A stretch of DNA of 64,000 nucleotides, taken from NCBI GenBank assembly GCA_013398175.1, contig VZRZ01001217.1, forward strand, positions 1,790,465 to 1,854,464, read 5' to 3'. The translations under genes were made by a program, and so were the position numbers. The notes beneath the pieces were generated by a model. It did no database searches and was not told the origin of the DNA. It was given only the letters and a program-made list of their open reading frames with translations. The DNA comes from Climacteris rufus. Its lineage: Eukaryota; Chordata; Aves; Passeriformes; Climacteridae. Within the stretch, counting starts at the first letter, position 1; each line of letters opens with the position of its first letter. Below, in pieces: positions 11,623-23,060 of the stretch.

Positions 11623-13983
11623 GTTGCTTCATAAATTTGTTGCACCAAGAAACTAATCCTGGTGAACTACATGCAACGGTATAGGAAAGATTAGAAATGT
11701 GATGAGGACTTTGCTGATGCTGTGATTTTTGAGTGAATGGAACTGACATACCAAGGGAGTCAATAACAGCTGAGAAACCTTAAGTGTGTTGTTTTCAGTG
11801 CTGTGTTACACGTCCCCCAAAGGCAGAGCTGATCCAAGGGATAGTGGAATAGCCAAGAAAGGTCTGAGTCAGCAGGGCTTTGAATGGCTGTTGTATCAGG
11901 CAGACCCAACCATATGAAAGCACTTAGACAAATATGCAGTTGTTAGCACATGAAGAGTTTTGATAAGAAAGATAAATTTCTTTATGTGCTGTGCTGAGGC
12001 CTCATGAGATCCCAAAGCTATATTTTACCGGGACTGTATGTTACTCCACTCTTAGTGTTTGGGCTCCATCTCTTCAGCTTTTCCTACCTGAGCCTGTCCC
12101 TGGAAACCTGAGTGGTACAGGATTGGAAAAGGTATTTCCAGGTGTGCCTAAGCCATGTGCTGTCAGCACATGTCCTGGGACAGGAAGGCAAGAAAGCTGG
12201 GGACCCCAGACTGGTGGAATTCCTTCCAGTGAACTGTTCTGGAGCATAGCCAGCAATGTGACCTGCCATGGAGCCAGACATTGGTAAGGATGAGCAGGCA
12301 GCTGAGAGCAACTTTCTCTCCTCTTTCATGTAGAGTTGAGGATGTGCAGAGGAATTTTTAGGCACTCTGTGCCCAGCACTCTGTGCTCCTGGGAAGCAAT
12401 GATTGTATGAGTGTGATCCAGAATTACAACCACTAGTGAAATGGAGGAGGAGAGGGTTGACAAGAAAAAACATAAAAGGAGGGGTTACTAGGAGAGGAAA
12501 AGAAGAAATTGAGAGAAATTAATTAACTGGCAGACACACTCCAGGGGCCTGCAGAGAGACAGTAGGTGGGTGCTGCCTTTCTGGTCTGCGTGTTCATGGT
12601 GGTGCTGTCCAGCTCAGTGCTGGTCTCTGCCTGCGCCCATGTTACACCTAGTGCTTATATCAGCTGTTTCTAGGTGTATGTATTTACATACACCAGTAAA
12701 ATCCATTTTCCTCCCTTTTCTTTTACATCTGAAGCTGGATGCAGCTGTGCAGAGCTGGGGGAGAAGCAGCTCTCAAAGGTGGAACAGTTCTTTCCCCTTT
12801 CAGTCATTGGGGTACCGTGGACTTAGTGGCCTGGGGTGGGTGGGAAGCAGAGACAGAAGTGCCTGACAGTGAGGACTGCAGTGCTGGAGTAGGGACCTCA
12901 GCATTGCAAATGCTTTGTGGATCTTGTGCTGTTCCCTTGACACTTCCACAGGCAGGCAATATCCAGCATTCCAGTTTGCTGATGGAGAAACTTGGACAAC
13001 CTGGGACAGTCATCTCTGTGTTGAACAAAAACCTCTTCCTCAAGCAATGTCCAATAGCTGTGCAAACTGGTTCATGTTAAAGCCCAGGTTTAATGAGCTG
13101 AGCTGTGTGTTCCAGGTGTCATTTTGTGTATGAGCATCCTTGAGAGAACCGTTTCCCACTCCTGGGCAGTGCTGCTCCTTGGCTCTTGGCATGGAGCAAT
13201 GCAGACATCCGGTGGCTGCTTGGGTTAATGGCAGGTGAGTGAGGAGGCCTGCCTGAGGTTTCCTGGAGCCAAAGGTGCTGCGCCACGTGGAGTTGAAGTT
13301 TTGTGTTGCAGCCACCCACCAAGGCTGGAAGAACACACCTCCCACGTGCAGTGCTGTGTCCTACTCCCTGGGGAATGAGTTACCAAGCTGCCCCTGCCTC
13401 TCTCATTCTTGTATTCCTGAACCTACTCATCTACAAAGGGAGCTGCGGAAGAAATTTCAGTGTTACTATATTTTTAATCCTTTCACCCGTGGCTCTTGAG
13501 CCAACAGTCCATGAGGATTTCTTCTTGAAAGCTGGCAACCAGTGGACCAGATGCTCTGGTCTTTTCCTCTGGGGCTTGCAGCTACAAGTGCTGCCAGTGA
13601 CCTTTGAGGACTCTCTAAAAAAAACCAAACTGTGCACTGCTTTCCCATAGAGCGTCACTGTGGAAACTACAGTCTTTCTTTGTGCTTCATTCATTTTCAA
13701 TTTGGGCAGCCCTGCCACTGATACATGGACAAATGAGGAAGCAGCAGAAGAGAAAAGAATACTTGATAGAGGAGACCAGCAAATAAAAACTGTTGTGTTG
13801 TGCTGTCAAGCTCAAGTGTGAATAGTGCTGCACCTGGAGAGCGAGGACAAAGGGGCTGCATTCATGCCCAGTCCCTCGTGTGTGGGAAGCCAGCAAGACC
13901 TAAAGGAGCTGCCGTGTCAAGAGTGTGATTCAGGAACCCTTCCTTGTTAGGGATTCATCAGAGAAAAGGGAGGCATGAGTAAA

Positions 13984-14010
13984 AATATCCTGTTCACAGG
14001 AATATCCTGT
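13984..14010 (+). repeat. 10-bp direct repeat
   Basis: AATATCCTGT occurs at 13984-13993 and again at 14001-14010, separated by 7 bp. It abuts the palindrome cluster that begins at 14024. It could be a pair of binding sites or a small local duplication. Confidence 0.6.
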
Positions 14011-14023
14011 GGGCTGGGTGTGT

Positions 14024-14089
14024 GGATTGATCCGAGCCAGGCAGCGCTGCGGAGGGGTCCGAGACATCTGGGGGATGAATCATCCCCAG
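14024..14089. promoter_or_regulatory. Cluster of three palindromes
   Basis: Three dyad-symmetric motifs lie within 66 bp. GGATTGATCC is at 14024-14033 (4-bp arms). The perfect palindrome GCAGCGCTGC is at 14041-14050. GGGGATGA-A-TCATCCCC is at 14071-14087 (8-bp arms, one central base), extended to CTGG...CCAG at 14068-14089 if one G is bulged. The last centre reads ATGAATCAT, close to an AP-1/bZIP half-site pair. The local CpG content is higher than in the surrounding DNA. Dimeric-factor binding is an inference. Confidence 0.4.
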
Positions 14090-14870
14090 CCAGAACTGGA
14101 GCAATTAGCTACATTTAGACAGCAAAAGGCCTTGAAAGGTGTCTAATTGAGTGGCTTGCAACTGCGCCAGGAAACAATGTGGATTTGACAAGAATCCCAC
14201 AATTAATTTCTGTACTGACCTAGTGGGACACCATTTGCTCATGTGGACAGATTATCCTAGATAACTAATTCAATTCTTACAGCATCCACTGCAGACATAA
14301 GTGTTTTGTTAACTAGGAGCAAAGTAAAGGAGGTAGTTAATGGCAAGTCTTTCTTGCAGCCCATTATTAAATCTGTGACCATTTGAACATAAAACAGGGA
14401 GTTTTGGCAAGGTCAAGGCCACACATTTCTTTGGAGCATAAAGTTCAAAATTCTGCCCTGGCAGCCCCAGTGGTTTTGAACCGCTGTGTTAAACTACTTT
14501 GAACAAGCACACATTTACTTGAGGACAAATTTAGGGGCTTAATAAAGGAAGACATGTCAAATACAATTTATAGGTATTGAGAAAGTAGAAACAAATTATG
14601 TTCTAGGTAGGTGTGCAAACTTAATTTCCCAAGAAAAATAGCAATCATTTCCTTTATGAATATTAAAAGTAAAAGCTTTTGAGCTTACTTTAATATTTAT
14701 TTTTAACAATGACAATATTTTTAAACATCAGTCTTTATTATATGGAATTGCAATGTAAGTATTAAAATTCCTGCTTTTAGTGCGGCCAAAAATGTGATGG
14801 CTGGACCTGAGAACTTGTTGGCAGATTATGATTGGCAAGATTTAGTCAGAATTAATTTGTGAAATCCAGA
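14090..14870. promoter_or_regulatory. Candidate conserved non-coding element
   Basis: Dense homeodomain and SOX-like cores: CAATTAG 14102-14108, TCTAATTGA 14142-14150, ACAATG (SOX) 14174-14179, AATTAATT 14201-14208, E-box CATGTG 14240-14245, GTTAAC 14308-14313, TTAATGG 14337-14343, and more AT-rich motifs to 14870. There is no open frame and no repeat family. The texture is like that of ancient vertebrate enhancers, and the region continues from the palindrome cluster on its left. This rests on motif reading only; a cross-species alignment is the decisive test. Confidence 0.4.
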
Positions 14871-17031
14871 GCTTTGCAGTTTATTAGTGATTATGCCTGT
14901 ATGTGTGTGTGCACAGTGCTCCCCAAGAGAAACAGCTTTTACATAACAAGTTGGTAAAATAATTAGTAGTGTTCTGGGGAGAAAGGTCTAAGTTAATAAG
15001 CAGGGAGGCAGAAATAGGTTCTTTTTAGTGATGGTGACTTTTGCTTTGTTTTCTTGGTGGTTCTATTAGACAAACACTGCAGGTTAACTAATCAGGTTGG
15101 AGCTGTGGCTTTGCTATCAAACCCCTTCTCTGCACAAAAGAAGTTTGTATAAAATTAGCTGTTTTGAAGCAGAGAGTGTTAAAGCTGCTCCTTCCCTGTG
15201 GCCAGATGCAGAGCTGGGCTGCAAACAGTGCGAGCTCCTTTGGGTGAGTGGATGCAGACAGGCCACAGCTCCAGGTCTGAGCCAAACTGTGAGTGGCTAC
15301 CCTGGAGAGGACTACTCTTGAGATACCTTCAAGGGAGGTGCCTACTAATACAAGGGATGGCTTGTTTTGTTGTGTTCCTAAATGCCAAGAAGCTCTAAGG
15401 AGTATCTTCCCTTTCACCCCGGTCAGCATGAATGGAAACTGTCCTGGAGCCCCTCGGGCTCATGCCTGAGTGTGGCTCCATTCTGCCAGCTCAGTAAACT
15501 CTACCTCTTTCTCAAAGTTTGTGGCAGTAGTAATGATTCAAAATAGCTCCATGCTTTACTTCAGGGAGTAGGATTAGGGAGGAAGGTTAGTGTGATGACA
15601 GAAGAAGGATTAACAGGATTATTGATTTATGGATTATACCTGAAGCAATTACAGATGAGTATGTGGCAGATGCTTGAAGGTTTAAAATAATTCCTACTTC
15701 GCACCTTGCAAAAAGCTCAGAGTTGCTCTGGTTGAGTGCTCTGCAGCCCTTGGAGGGTGATGAGGTTCCCTGCTCTCTTTGGGTGTGTTCAGCCCCTAAG
15801 AACCTGGATGTTCAGTAGGCAGCACAGAAAATTGAGGGGGAGGCAAAGGGGCAAGCTGGAAATCTGACCCCTGCCCAGGCCAGAGCTCATCTCTGATCAG
15901 CCTAGTCTGTCTGCTCAATGGCTTCTCAGTTAGGTCTGAATCTCCTGCATTGCTGCAGAAGAGGATAAGGAAGGAAACACAAACAATTTTAGTGTTTTTT
16001 AAGCAGAAAATCCGTGTTTGATTTTGACAGAAGTCAAAATCCTCAAGGAAGAAATCAGATTTGGAGTAGCTTGTAAGTGGTAGATCACAGGAATACCAGT
16101 CTGGAGCACTTTGTGGAAATTTCAGTATGAAGTGACAAGGCCAGTACAGACAACAGGAAAGGCTGGAATCTGCTGCATTTGCTCATGTTTGCCAAATTCT
16201 CCTCACTCTAGTTAAAAACTACTCTGAGCTGAACAAATAGTGAATGTAGCGACATAAGTAGATAGTCTGTAATTTTTTCTTCCAGAAGTTCTTTTAAGGT
16301 ACTACAGCTTTCTAACAAATGAGATATTCCCATAAAAATATGTTCATTCACCCTTTTCCTCACCACACCCAACCCCAAAAAATTTAAAGCTTCCAACACT
16401 CAAGAACAAACAAACAAGCGGAATTCCTTGGGTCTTGCATTGCTTTTCATTTATTTGTTTAGTTTTAATTTCAAAATTAAATAGTTTCATTTACCAGAGT
16501 CAAAACAACAGAGCTGCTCTGGAGGGGAATAATCCTTTTTCCTGACCCAAGTGACTCCATTCAGAGGTTATACAATGGACCAAAACACAACTCATCAAAC
16601 AGACCAGATTTCTTTTATGACATCCCTAATACATCAGCTTAGAAAAGGAAATCAGACTGATTCCTTGGACAACTGGATGAGCCCCAGAGAAGGGGATGGC
16701 AGCTCATTCCTGCTGTGGAGTGACTGACAGCGAGAGAGTTTTGGGGCCAGCAGCAGTGTTTTAATATCATTGTTATGTTGGGGGATGATGTATGCAACAC
16801 AATGGTGAAGTTGCTGTGACTCCAAGCAGTTTGTTGGCAGAAATGAAGGATGAAGCAGCCTGAACTGGTTTGAGTCCATGGAGGAGCTGAGGTACTTGGC
16901 CCCAGAGCCCAATTTCAGCCTTAGCACAAGTGTTCTTCTGTAACGCGCAGCGCTAACGTGATGTCAGAAAAGTGTTTGCACTTTATTTCCAGTTATTTAT
17001 TTTAATTATTAGAGTGGGGGCTGGGAGGTTT

Positions 17032-17056
17032 TGCTTGCTTGTTTTTTAAGCAAGCA
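17032..17056. repeat. Inverted repeat, 9-bp arms
   Basis: TGCTTGCTT (17032-17040) and AAGCAAGCA (17048-17056) flank a GTTTTTT loop. This length is compatible with chance. The arms consist of short GCTT/AAGC units, so it may have arisen by slippage. Confidence 0.6.
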
Positions 17057-20000
17057 GTTGTAATCTGAAGTTCAGTGGAGCTCAGTGAGGGCAGCCAGCA
17101 GAGCAGATGTTACTGCTGGACGCTGGGGGATGGTTGCGTTTCATGGGGATCTGGTAACGTGGTGGGAGAGGGTTGGCAGAAATAGGAAGAATTTGTGTTC
17201 TGTCTGAGCAGGGTCTGAGTTTCTTACATATCTTGAGGAAACAAAACCAGCTAGGAGCTCCTGCATGCAGTTGATGGGCTTTTACTTAATACAGTGACAG
17301 ATTTAACAGAGAGGGTCTGGCAGGTTTTACTCCCCTAGATTTCAGAAGGATCTTCCCCATGACTGCTGTAGACCCTGGATGTGGTTCCCAGCTCTATGGT
17401 TAGCTGTGCTGAGGACACACAATGAGTAAGAGGAAGAGATTGTGCAAGATCTCCTCCATGCTTCTCCCCAGGAGGAGAGAAGGGATATGAGCTTGTTTGG
17501 CTTGGGTAGGCGAGTAACCCACGTATTTTGCCGTGCGGACAAAGGCTGAACTTCTCTTGGGCTCAGAAATGACACAACAGTTCTCCTGGAAATCTTGATG
17601 AAAGACTCACTGCATAGGCTCCCAGTTCTTCAAGACAGTTCTGCTGGCCTGGGCTTGCTCTACAAACTGTTTTAATGCATCCAGGAAAACCTTGTTGTCC
17701 TTCCTCCTTCCCAGCAGGAGTTATGAGAAAACACTGGAGAACTAGGAGTTCTCATCTACTCACAACTCAAATATCCTGTCTGTGGGCCAGCCAAGGAGAG
17801 CTAACAAGCCCACCCATTTCAGTTAAGAATTCCTCTTCTGTGTGAGGTGGTCACTGAAGTTACAGCATGGACTAACTTTGCAAAAGGAAAGTGTTTAAAA
17901 GGAGTTTTCCCAAGGCCTTTGGAATTTTGGAGGAAATGTTAAAAATAGGTCAGTTCTTCCACTCATAATGAGATGATGCCTTTCTATAGTATTACTAACT
18001 GAGCTTGTTTAGATGAAATAGGAAACACAAGCTAAAACAATCCCCCTTTGATCATTCATTCTAACAGCTGTAGAAATGACTGTAAAGCTGTATGTTTGGT
18101 TCATTGTTGTGTGAATGGACTTTGTGATGGTTTCTGTTTATCCATCATGTACAGGAAGAAATGTCGAGGAGCATGTTCTGTAATATTCCTGAAATCTTGG
18201 TAACGTGAGACCTCCTTAAAGCAATCTGTTAAATTTTAGCAGAGAAAGGGGAAGAGACCACAGCTTTGTGTGTTTGAGTTATGAGGTGTGTGGATTAGCA
18301 AAGGGAATATTAACAAGGCTTTACTGTACTACTTCACACAGTGTATTAGTTATTCTGTCAATCTTACTGCTGTGGGAGGTCACCAAGGCAGATGTGTGAG
18401 CAGGCTGGGAGATGGGATGGGTCACTCTTCTGTCACAAGAGTTTCAATTTCCTTGGACTCTGCATCTGATTGCTTGAACCAGGGCATCAATTAATAGCTT
18501 TGATTTTAAAAATTCTATATATTCCTCATCCAGTGTCCCCATAGTAAAGCAACTCAATCAAGGTGCTTCAGTGTAGCTGTCATTTTATCTGATGAGTATG
18601 GCAAACTTGACAAACAGCATAAAAAACTTTGCACTTGCGGTTTGTGAGTCCTATATGATGCTCTTTAGGGTCTTCCTAAGGGCAGATCTGGAGGTTCTCA
18701 CCTGACAGAGCTGAGGGCTGTCACTTTTTGGGTTTTGGAGCCCAACTCAAGCTGCATGCCTCTGCTGCATCTTCCTGGAGGTGAATCCCAAGCTGTGCTC
18801 CAGAGGCTGAGCTGTTCTCTGTGAGAGCTCATGTTGCCTGTAGCACAGGCTCAACCCATAGGTCCAGCTTCTCTGACCTACTTTGAGGCAGCTTCATGGG
18901 AATCTGTATCAAATAACTGGTAATGATGGCTGTGGGGGAAACAAAATTATTTGCCTGACAATTGAGTCATCTTTGTTTCATCTTCCCACAGCTATTAATT
19001 TGCTTAAATTCCCTACATCCTTTGTATGGCAGTCGTCCTCCCACCTCTGCTATTGATTCCCATATGTTTTTACCTCTGGACTGGAAGCCCACTTGCATAC
19101 AGTTGAATTCCTTTTCTTTTTTTTCCTTGCTGCCAGGAAAATGATTTGTTCATGTAGTTAATTTATTGTCCCTTTTCACCACATGAGCTCATCTACTTCC
19201 AGATGTCTTTTGGAGTGGCTGTCAGTGATCCAGTCCTGTCTGAAACTGGCACCCGAGTCTTCCACACACGGAAAGAACCATGTGTTGGAAGGTATCATCA
19301 TCTGTTCATAAGACAGAAGTAATCTTTCATGTGCTTGGCATTTGTTGTCCTACAGTTAGACTCCTCTCTTAAAGATAATAACCTAATTATAGGCTTTGCT
19401 TCAGCAGTTTAGTGGAATATGCTGGTGAATCATGGGTGAAAGGGGCAGGGGAAAAGTCTGCAGCTATACAGGCCAAAAGTTGGGATATGGCAATCAAACC
19501 TCACTCTTGCCTTTTCTCCTCAAAGTGCTGTGCCTGGGAAACACTTCCTGAAAGTGCTTCCTCAGAGACTGAGAATGCATTTAATGAATCATTTCCCTTC
19601 ACTGTTTATGCTGTTTGCAGTGTCTAATAGCAGAAATACCTGTAACGTGTATCTCCTGGAAAAGAAATGTTCATCTTCTGTCTCTGTGGAGAACTTTTCA
19701 ATATGAAAAGCAAACACAAATTACCAATGATTATGTTGTGTTTGCTTTGGGATTTTACAACTAAATTATTTTCAGATTCACCATAGAGAATGCTTTACAT
19801 TATTTCCCTAGTCAAAAACACAGTTTATCACAGTGGTACTGATGGCATGTTAGATGCTATGGGCAGCTGTATTTAATGCACAGCACTAGAATTGTGTTGA
19901 ACAAGTGGCTCAGCTGCTTCTGACATAGTTCCAGTTACCATCAACCATCTGCATTTGGAAAGATCTGTGCCACCCTAAAGACAGACAAGAATTAGAAAGA

Positions 20001-20582
20001 AAGGTGGGAACAGACAGAAAAGGGATTTTCTCGGGATGACCCCGCAGTGCCAGGAAGAGAACTCACCTGTCCTGTTTGCAGGGGCTGATTTCTCCTGGAG
20101 TGACAGGTACAGATCCTGACCTGGGGGAGGAGGAAGAGTGTGGCTGTGCACATTTCCTCTGGCAGGCTTTAGGGCTCACAAGAGAAATACTGATGGAAAG
20201 CACACTGCAATGGCCACAAGGTGAGACCTAGGAGGGGATGTAGGTGGGACTTCAGGTGCTGAACTTCACTAACTGACTCAGAAAATGGACATTTCCAGGG
20301 CTGCACACCTTCAGTTTCTTTTCCACCTGTATTTTGGATTATATGCTTCCCTGGATACATATTAGCATTCCAAAACAGGCAGAGAAGTGTTGGGTTCTGA
20401 CTTTAATGCCCAGGTCTGTCTTTAGCCAGCACTGCTTGTATTGCTCTGAATTGCTCTGAGGTGCCCAGCTTTCACCTGTGAATGCCTCCCTTCAGGGCCT
20501 TCCTCCCCTGGCTGCAAAAGTGAGCCAGAGGCCTGATTTTTGTCTCTTTAAACTGTCCTGATAGATCTGGGCACTTGTTACT

Positions 20583-20603
20583 TAGGCAATAACAAATTGC
20601 CTA
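20583..20603. repeat. Inverted repeat, 8-bp arms
   Basis: TAGGCAAT (20583-20590) pairs with ATTGCCTA (20596-20603) around the loop AACAA. It is short enough to be chance. Confidence 0.5.
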
Positions 20604-21177
20604 GATTCAGGCTTCAACTGACAGCTCTTGGCAATTTCTAACCACTCCTACTTAAAAATATCTTCATTTTTCCAGCTATAGTGCCCAGTACAGGCCACAG
20701 CCAAGATCACATTTCTGAGAAGGTATATCCTATGTGCACTGTGTAAGGCAACATTTATCACTGGAGATAAAACACATTTGGGCTTTGTCTCCTGTTAACA
20801 CACTCTTAAACAGGCCAGATCCTCACCTGATAGAAATTAAAGCTGCTCTGTGCAGATCCATGGAGAAGTGCCAGTTGACACTGGTTAGGTAATACCTGTG
20901 CATTATTAATCAGGGCTCAGATAATGTTGTAGAAACGTTGTTCCTCAGCCAGGAGATAAATAGCTAAATAAGATATAAACCAGTAATGAGTGCAGTAGGT
21001 CAGAAATACTGATGTGGAAATGTCTGAGCTGTAATTGTTGGCTGCGAGAGTTTGATTTCCTAGAGGCCAGGTGGTACCTCCAGGCACAGGAGGTTAGTGC
21101 TGGGATTTAGGGTCAGCAACCCCTTGCAGGCAACATCAGGAGGTAAAATCTTAAGGCTGGTCTGTGCCTGGAAATGA

Positions 21178-21220
21178 ACCAAAACAGCTATTCCAGAGTA
21201 TCTGGAATAGCTATTTTGGT
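21178..21220. repeat. Near-perfect 43-bp inverted repeat (20-nt arms, 3-nt loop)
   Basis: The left arm (21178-21197) and right arm (21201-21220) are reverse complements at 19 of 20 positions, around the loop GTA. The single non-pair is C at 21185 against A at 21213. Twelve inner pairs (AGCTATTCCAGA with TCTGGAATAGCT) and seven outer pairs (ACCAAAA with TTTTGGT) are perfect. This is much longer than the other hairpins in the window and hard to reach by chance. The 3-nt loop is too tight for a typical pre-miRNA. Alternatives are a remnant of a palindromic MITE or a recent cruciform-type inverted duplication. No target-site duplication is evident. Confidence 0.8.
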
Positions 21221-22189
21221 ACGTTTTCAAGTGCAGGCTGCTTTGAAATGCTAATGCTTGAAGCTGTTTAGCTTTTATTTACAGTAAGAAACAAAGATAA
21301 CAGTCTACTAGATGCAGGAATGGGGGAACTTTTGGAATTAAAAAAAGATAGGGTGGCTTTTATGTTGGTACAAACAGGGTTTGACCAGTGCTGGTTTGCA
21401 CAAAGGACAAGGAGTTTTCTGGTTGTGCTCTGGAAGATGATGCTGCTGTGTAACAAGCATCTTCTACCATTTAAAAAGGATTTTCTCCCATGCACAGGCT
21501 TCTGCAGAAGAAGGAGGTTCTTGTAGCAGGTAGGACAAGTAGTCATGAGACTAAATTGCATCCCAAAAGAGTCAGCCTTAATAGCAGGAGGAAGTTTTTG
21601 AATTAAGGACAGTACTCTGCCAGGGAGGATCCCTATGCAAGAACTGCACACAACTGAAAACAAACTAGAAAATAAGTTTTTAGACCAATGGAGGGAATGC
21701 TGAAGTGTGCCATTTCTATCTTCTGGATGATTTCTTTGAAATTTGAATGGGCATAAGAAACAAATCTCCAGCTAAAACCTCCCTTCAGCCTGAAGGAGGG
21801 CTCTGAAATGCTCAGTCCACATCATTCCCTTGGCATAGGGGTTTTTATCATGGAATGTTTGACAAACTGTGTGTATTTCCAGTTCTCTGAGTGACCACAC
21901 TTGGTAAAATGGATATTGGCATTCCTGTAGCTTGACTGAGGGATGGCCTGGGCCTGAAATACCTGCTTCACCCAGGAGACCTGTCACAGGGTGCCTGCAG
22001 TCCCAGCCGGCCTGGCCGGGGCTGCTTCCATAACCTCAGTGCCTGCAGGGCGCCCTGGGCTCTGTCACCGTCCGGGGGGGTTTCTCGGTGTCCCGGTGGG
22101 AGAGCAGGAGAGCTGGCAGCCACAAACCCCCGTGGCATCCTTGTGTCCTCTTTGGAATTGCCTGCGGAGTCTCGGTGCTGCCTCGGCCG
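21221..22189. other. Non-coding lead-in to the CpG island
   Basis: The sequence shifts from AT-rich to GC-rich at about 21960. From 22000 CpG dinucleotides become frequent. Overlapping open frames on both strands (for example 21968-22297 minus and 21991-22389 plus) are explained by the GC-rich, stop-poor composition. No domain is recognised. Confidence 0.5.
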
Positions 22190-22500
22190 CAGATGCCCAG
22201 CCGTGGGGAGAAGAACAGCAAGTGTTAAAAGGAATGGCGGCTCAAGCAAGTGTTGACTGTAACAGGTACCGTAATGATGAATGGCATGAATGGACAATCA
22301 CTTCTGCCACAGCAAATAAACCCTGTCACATGGAATCCGGCGTTTTCCAGGGAAATCAGCTTTCACTGCGGGCTGCCAGCACCAAATGAGCTTCATAAAG
22401 CACCTGCAGATCTGAGCGTCAAGCAATTATTCCACTATCTTGCCTAAAAACAAAAAGGGCCCTGCCCTTCACTCACCTCCGACCTTTTCCAGCTAACATA
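22190..22500. promoter_or_regulatory. Candidate conserved element on the left flank of the CpG island
   Basis: Mixed-composition DNA retaining CpGs, with the motifs CACCTG (22401-22406), GCAATTATT starting at 22423, and CTAATTA (22503-22509, just beyond the right edge). An open frame runs through 22250-22447 on the plus strand, but its translation resembles no protein I recognise and it lacks convincing splice or start context. I read it as non-coding regulatory sequence. A short unrecognised exon is the alternative. Confidence 0.35.
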
Positions 22501-22740
22501 AACTAATTATATTTGCGGCAGGAGGAGGAAGGGGGGCAAAGCCCACCCCCCCGAATGTTGCAGCGGCTCTGGCGGGGGCAGTGCCGGGGTTGCGGGGTGT
22601 CTGTGCCCCTTCATCAGCTCATAGCGCTGGGGAGCGCCTTGGCCCGGCGCTTCGAGAGATCCGGGGGGGCCGAGCCCCGGGCCGGGAGCGGGGCTGGGAG
22701 CGGGGCTCGGCCCCGGCCGCCCCGGGACAAGAGCGCCTTT
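22501..22740. promoter_or_regulatory. CpG island
   Basis: This is the most GC- and CpG-rich stretch of the window, with a dense series of CpGs from about 22514 to 22735, in DNA that is otherwise CpG-depleted. In vertebrates such islands mark promoters or poised developmental regulatory elements. No TATA box or initiator is clear, and no adjacent coding exon can be recognised. It could be the promoter of a non-coding RNA, an orphan island, or the first-exon region of a gene lying mostly outside the window. Strand of transcription cannot be inferred. Confidence 0.7.
22679..22705 (+). other. G-quadruplex motif and 12-bp tandem repeat in the CpG island
   Basis: Five G-runs (GGG, GGG, GGGG, GGG, GGGG) are separated by loops of 2, 3, 2 and 3 nt. 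This satisfies the standard intramolecular G4 pattern with very short loops. Part of it is a tandem duplication of GGGAGCGGGGCT (22684-22695 and 22696-22707). G4 motifs are common in active vertebrate promoters, in line with the island reading. Confidence 0.75.
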
Positions 22741-23060
22741 GTTCGGCATCACTTAGCAGCAATTACAGCCCGTCAAAACAGTTTTTGTTTTACGACAACG
22801 TGTTAATGGGCCCACGGTTGGGTGTGAGAAGTAACCCAAGCCGCATGCACTGAAGCAAGGTTAGAGGTTAATTGAGACTTTCTAACACAGCGCATGAGAT
22901 TTTTGCAACCTTTTGCAGCGAGGGAAGTGGGGAACAAAAAGGAGATAATGTGATACAATTAGTTGGAAAGCACGAGGGTCAAAATTCCCAGATGGAAAGG
23001 AAAACTGGCCAAGTGAATCAGGCCAGATGGGCCACCTGGACAATAACGAATGCCAAAAAT
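22736..23060. promoter_or_regulatory. Candidate conserved element on the right flank of the CpG island
   Basis: Composition drops abruptly to AT-rich, yet CpGs are retained (for example around 22793-22845 and 22890). Motifs: CCTTTGTTC (SOX/TCF-like) 22736-22744, CAATTAC 22760-22766, TTAATGG 22803-22809, TTAATTGA 22868-22875, CAATTAG 22956-22962. No open frame fits a protein. Homeodomain and SOX sites beside an orphan CpG island are typical of developmental enhancers or promoters, but this is inference. Confidence 0.4.

Larger units (their letters stand above)
8591..13983. other. Unique non-coding DNA
   Basis: No gene is recognised. Open frames are all under about 130 codons and overlap each other on both strands, especially at 9213-9855 and 12000-13650. 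Segment 10740-11800 is AT-rich with few CpGs; segment 11990-13900 is more GC-rich. Internal small features (poly-A, one hairpin, one CTCF-like site) are listed separately. No repeat family is identified. Confidence 0.65.
14880..21177. other. Unique non-coding DNA, ORF-poor
   Basis: Open frames are sparse and short (the longest is about 114 codons, minus strand, 15088-15429), none with a domain. This is one of the emptiest stretches for coding potential. Small hairpins at 17032-17056 and 20583-20603 are listed separately. Segment 20560-21060 is AT-rich, without an identified repeat. Confidence 0.7.

Noticed and set aside
21178..21220. Pre-miRNA interpretation of the 43-bp inverted repeat
   Set aside because: The 3-nt loop and total length of 43 nt are too small for a normal miRNA precursor, and the stem does not extend outward.
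22250..22447. Plus-strand open frame left of the CpG island as a possible conserved exon
   Set aside because: No family recognised and no convincing acceptor/donor pair. The texture fits non-coding conserved DNA better, though alignment could reverse this.
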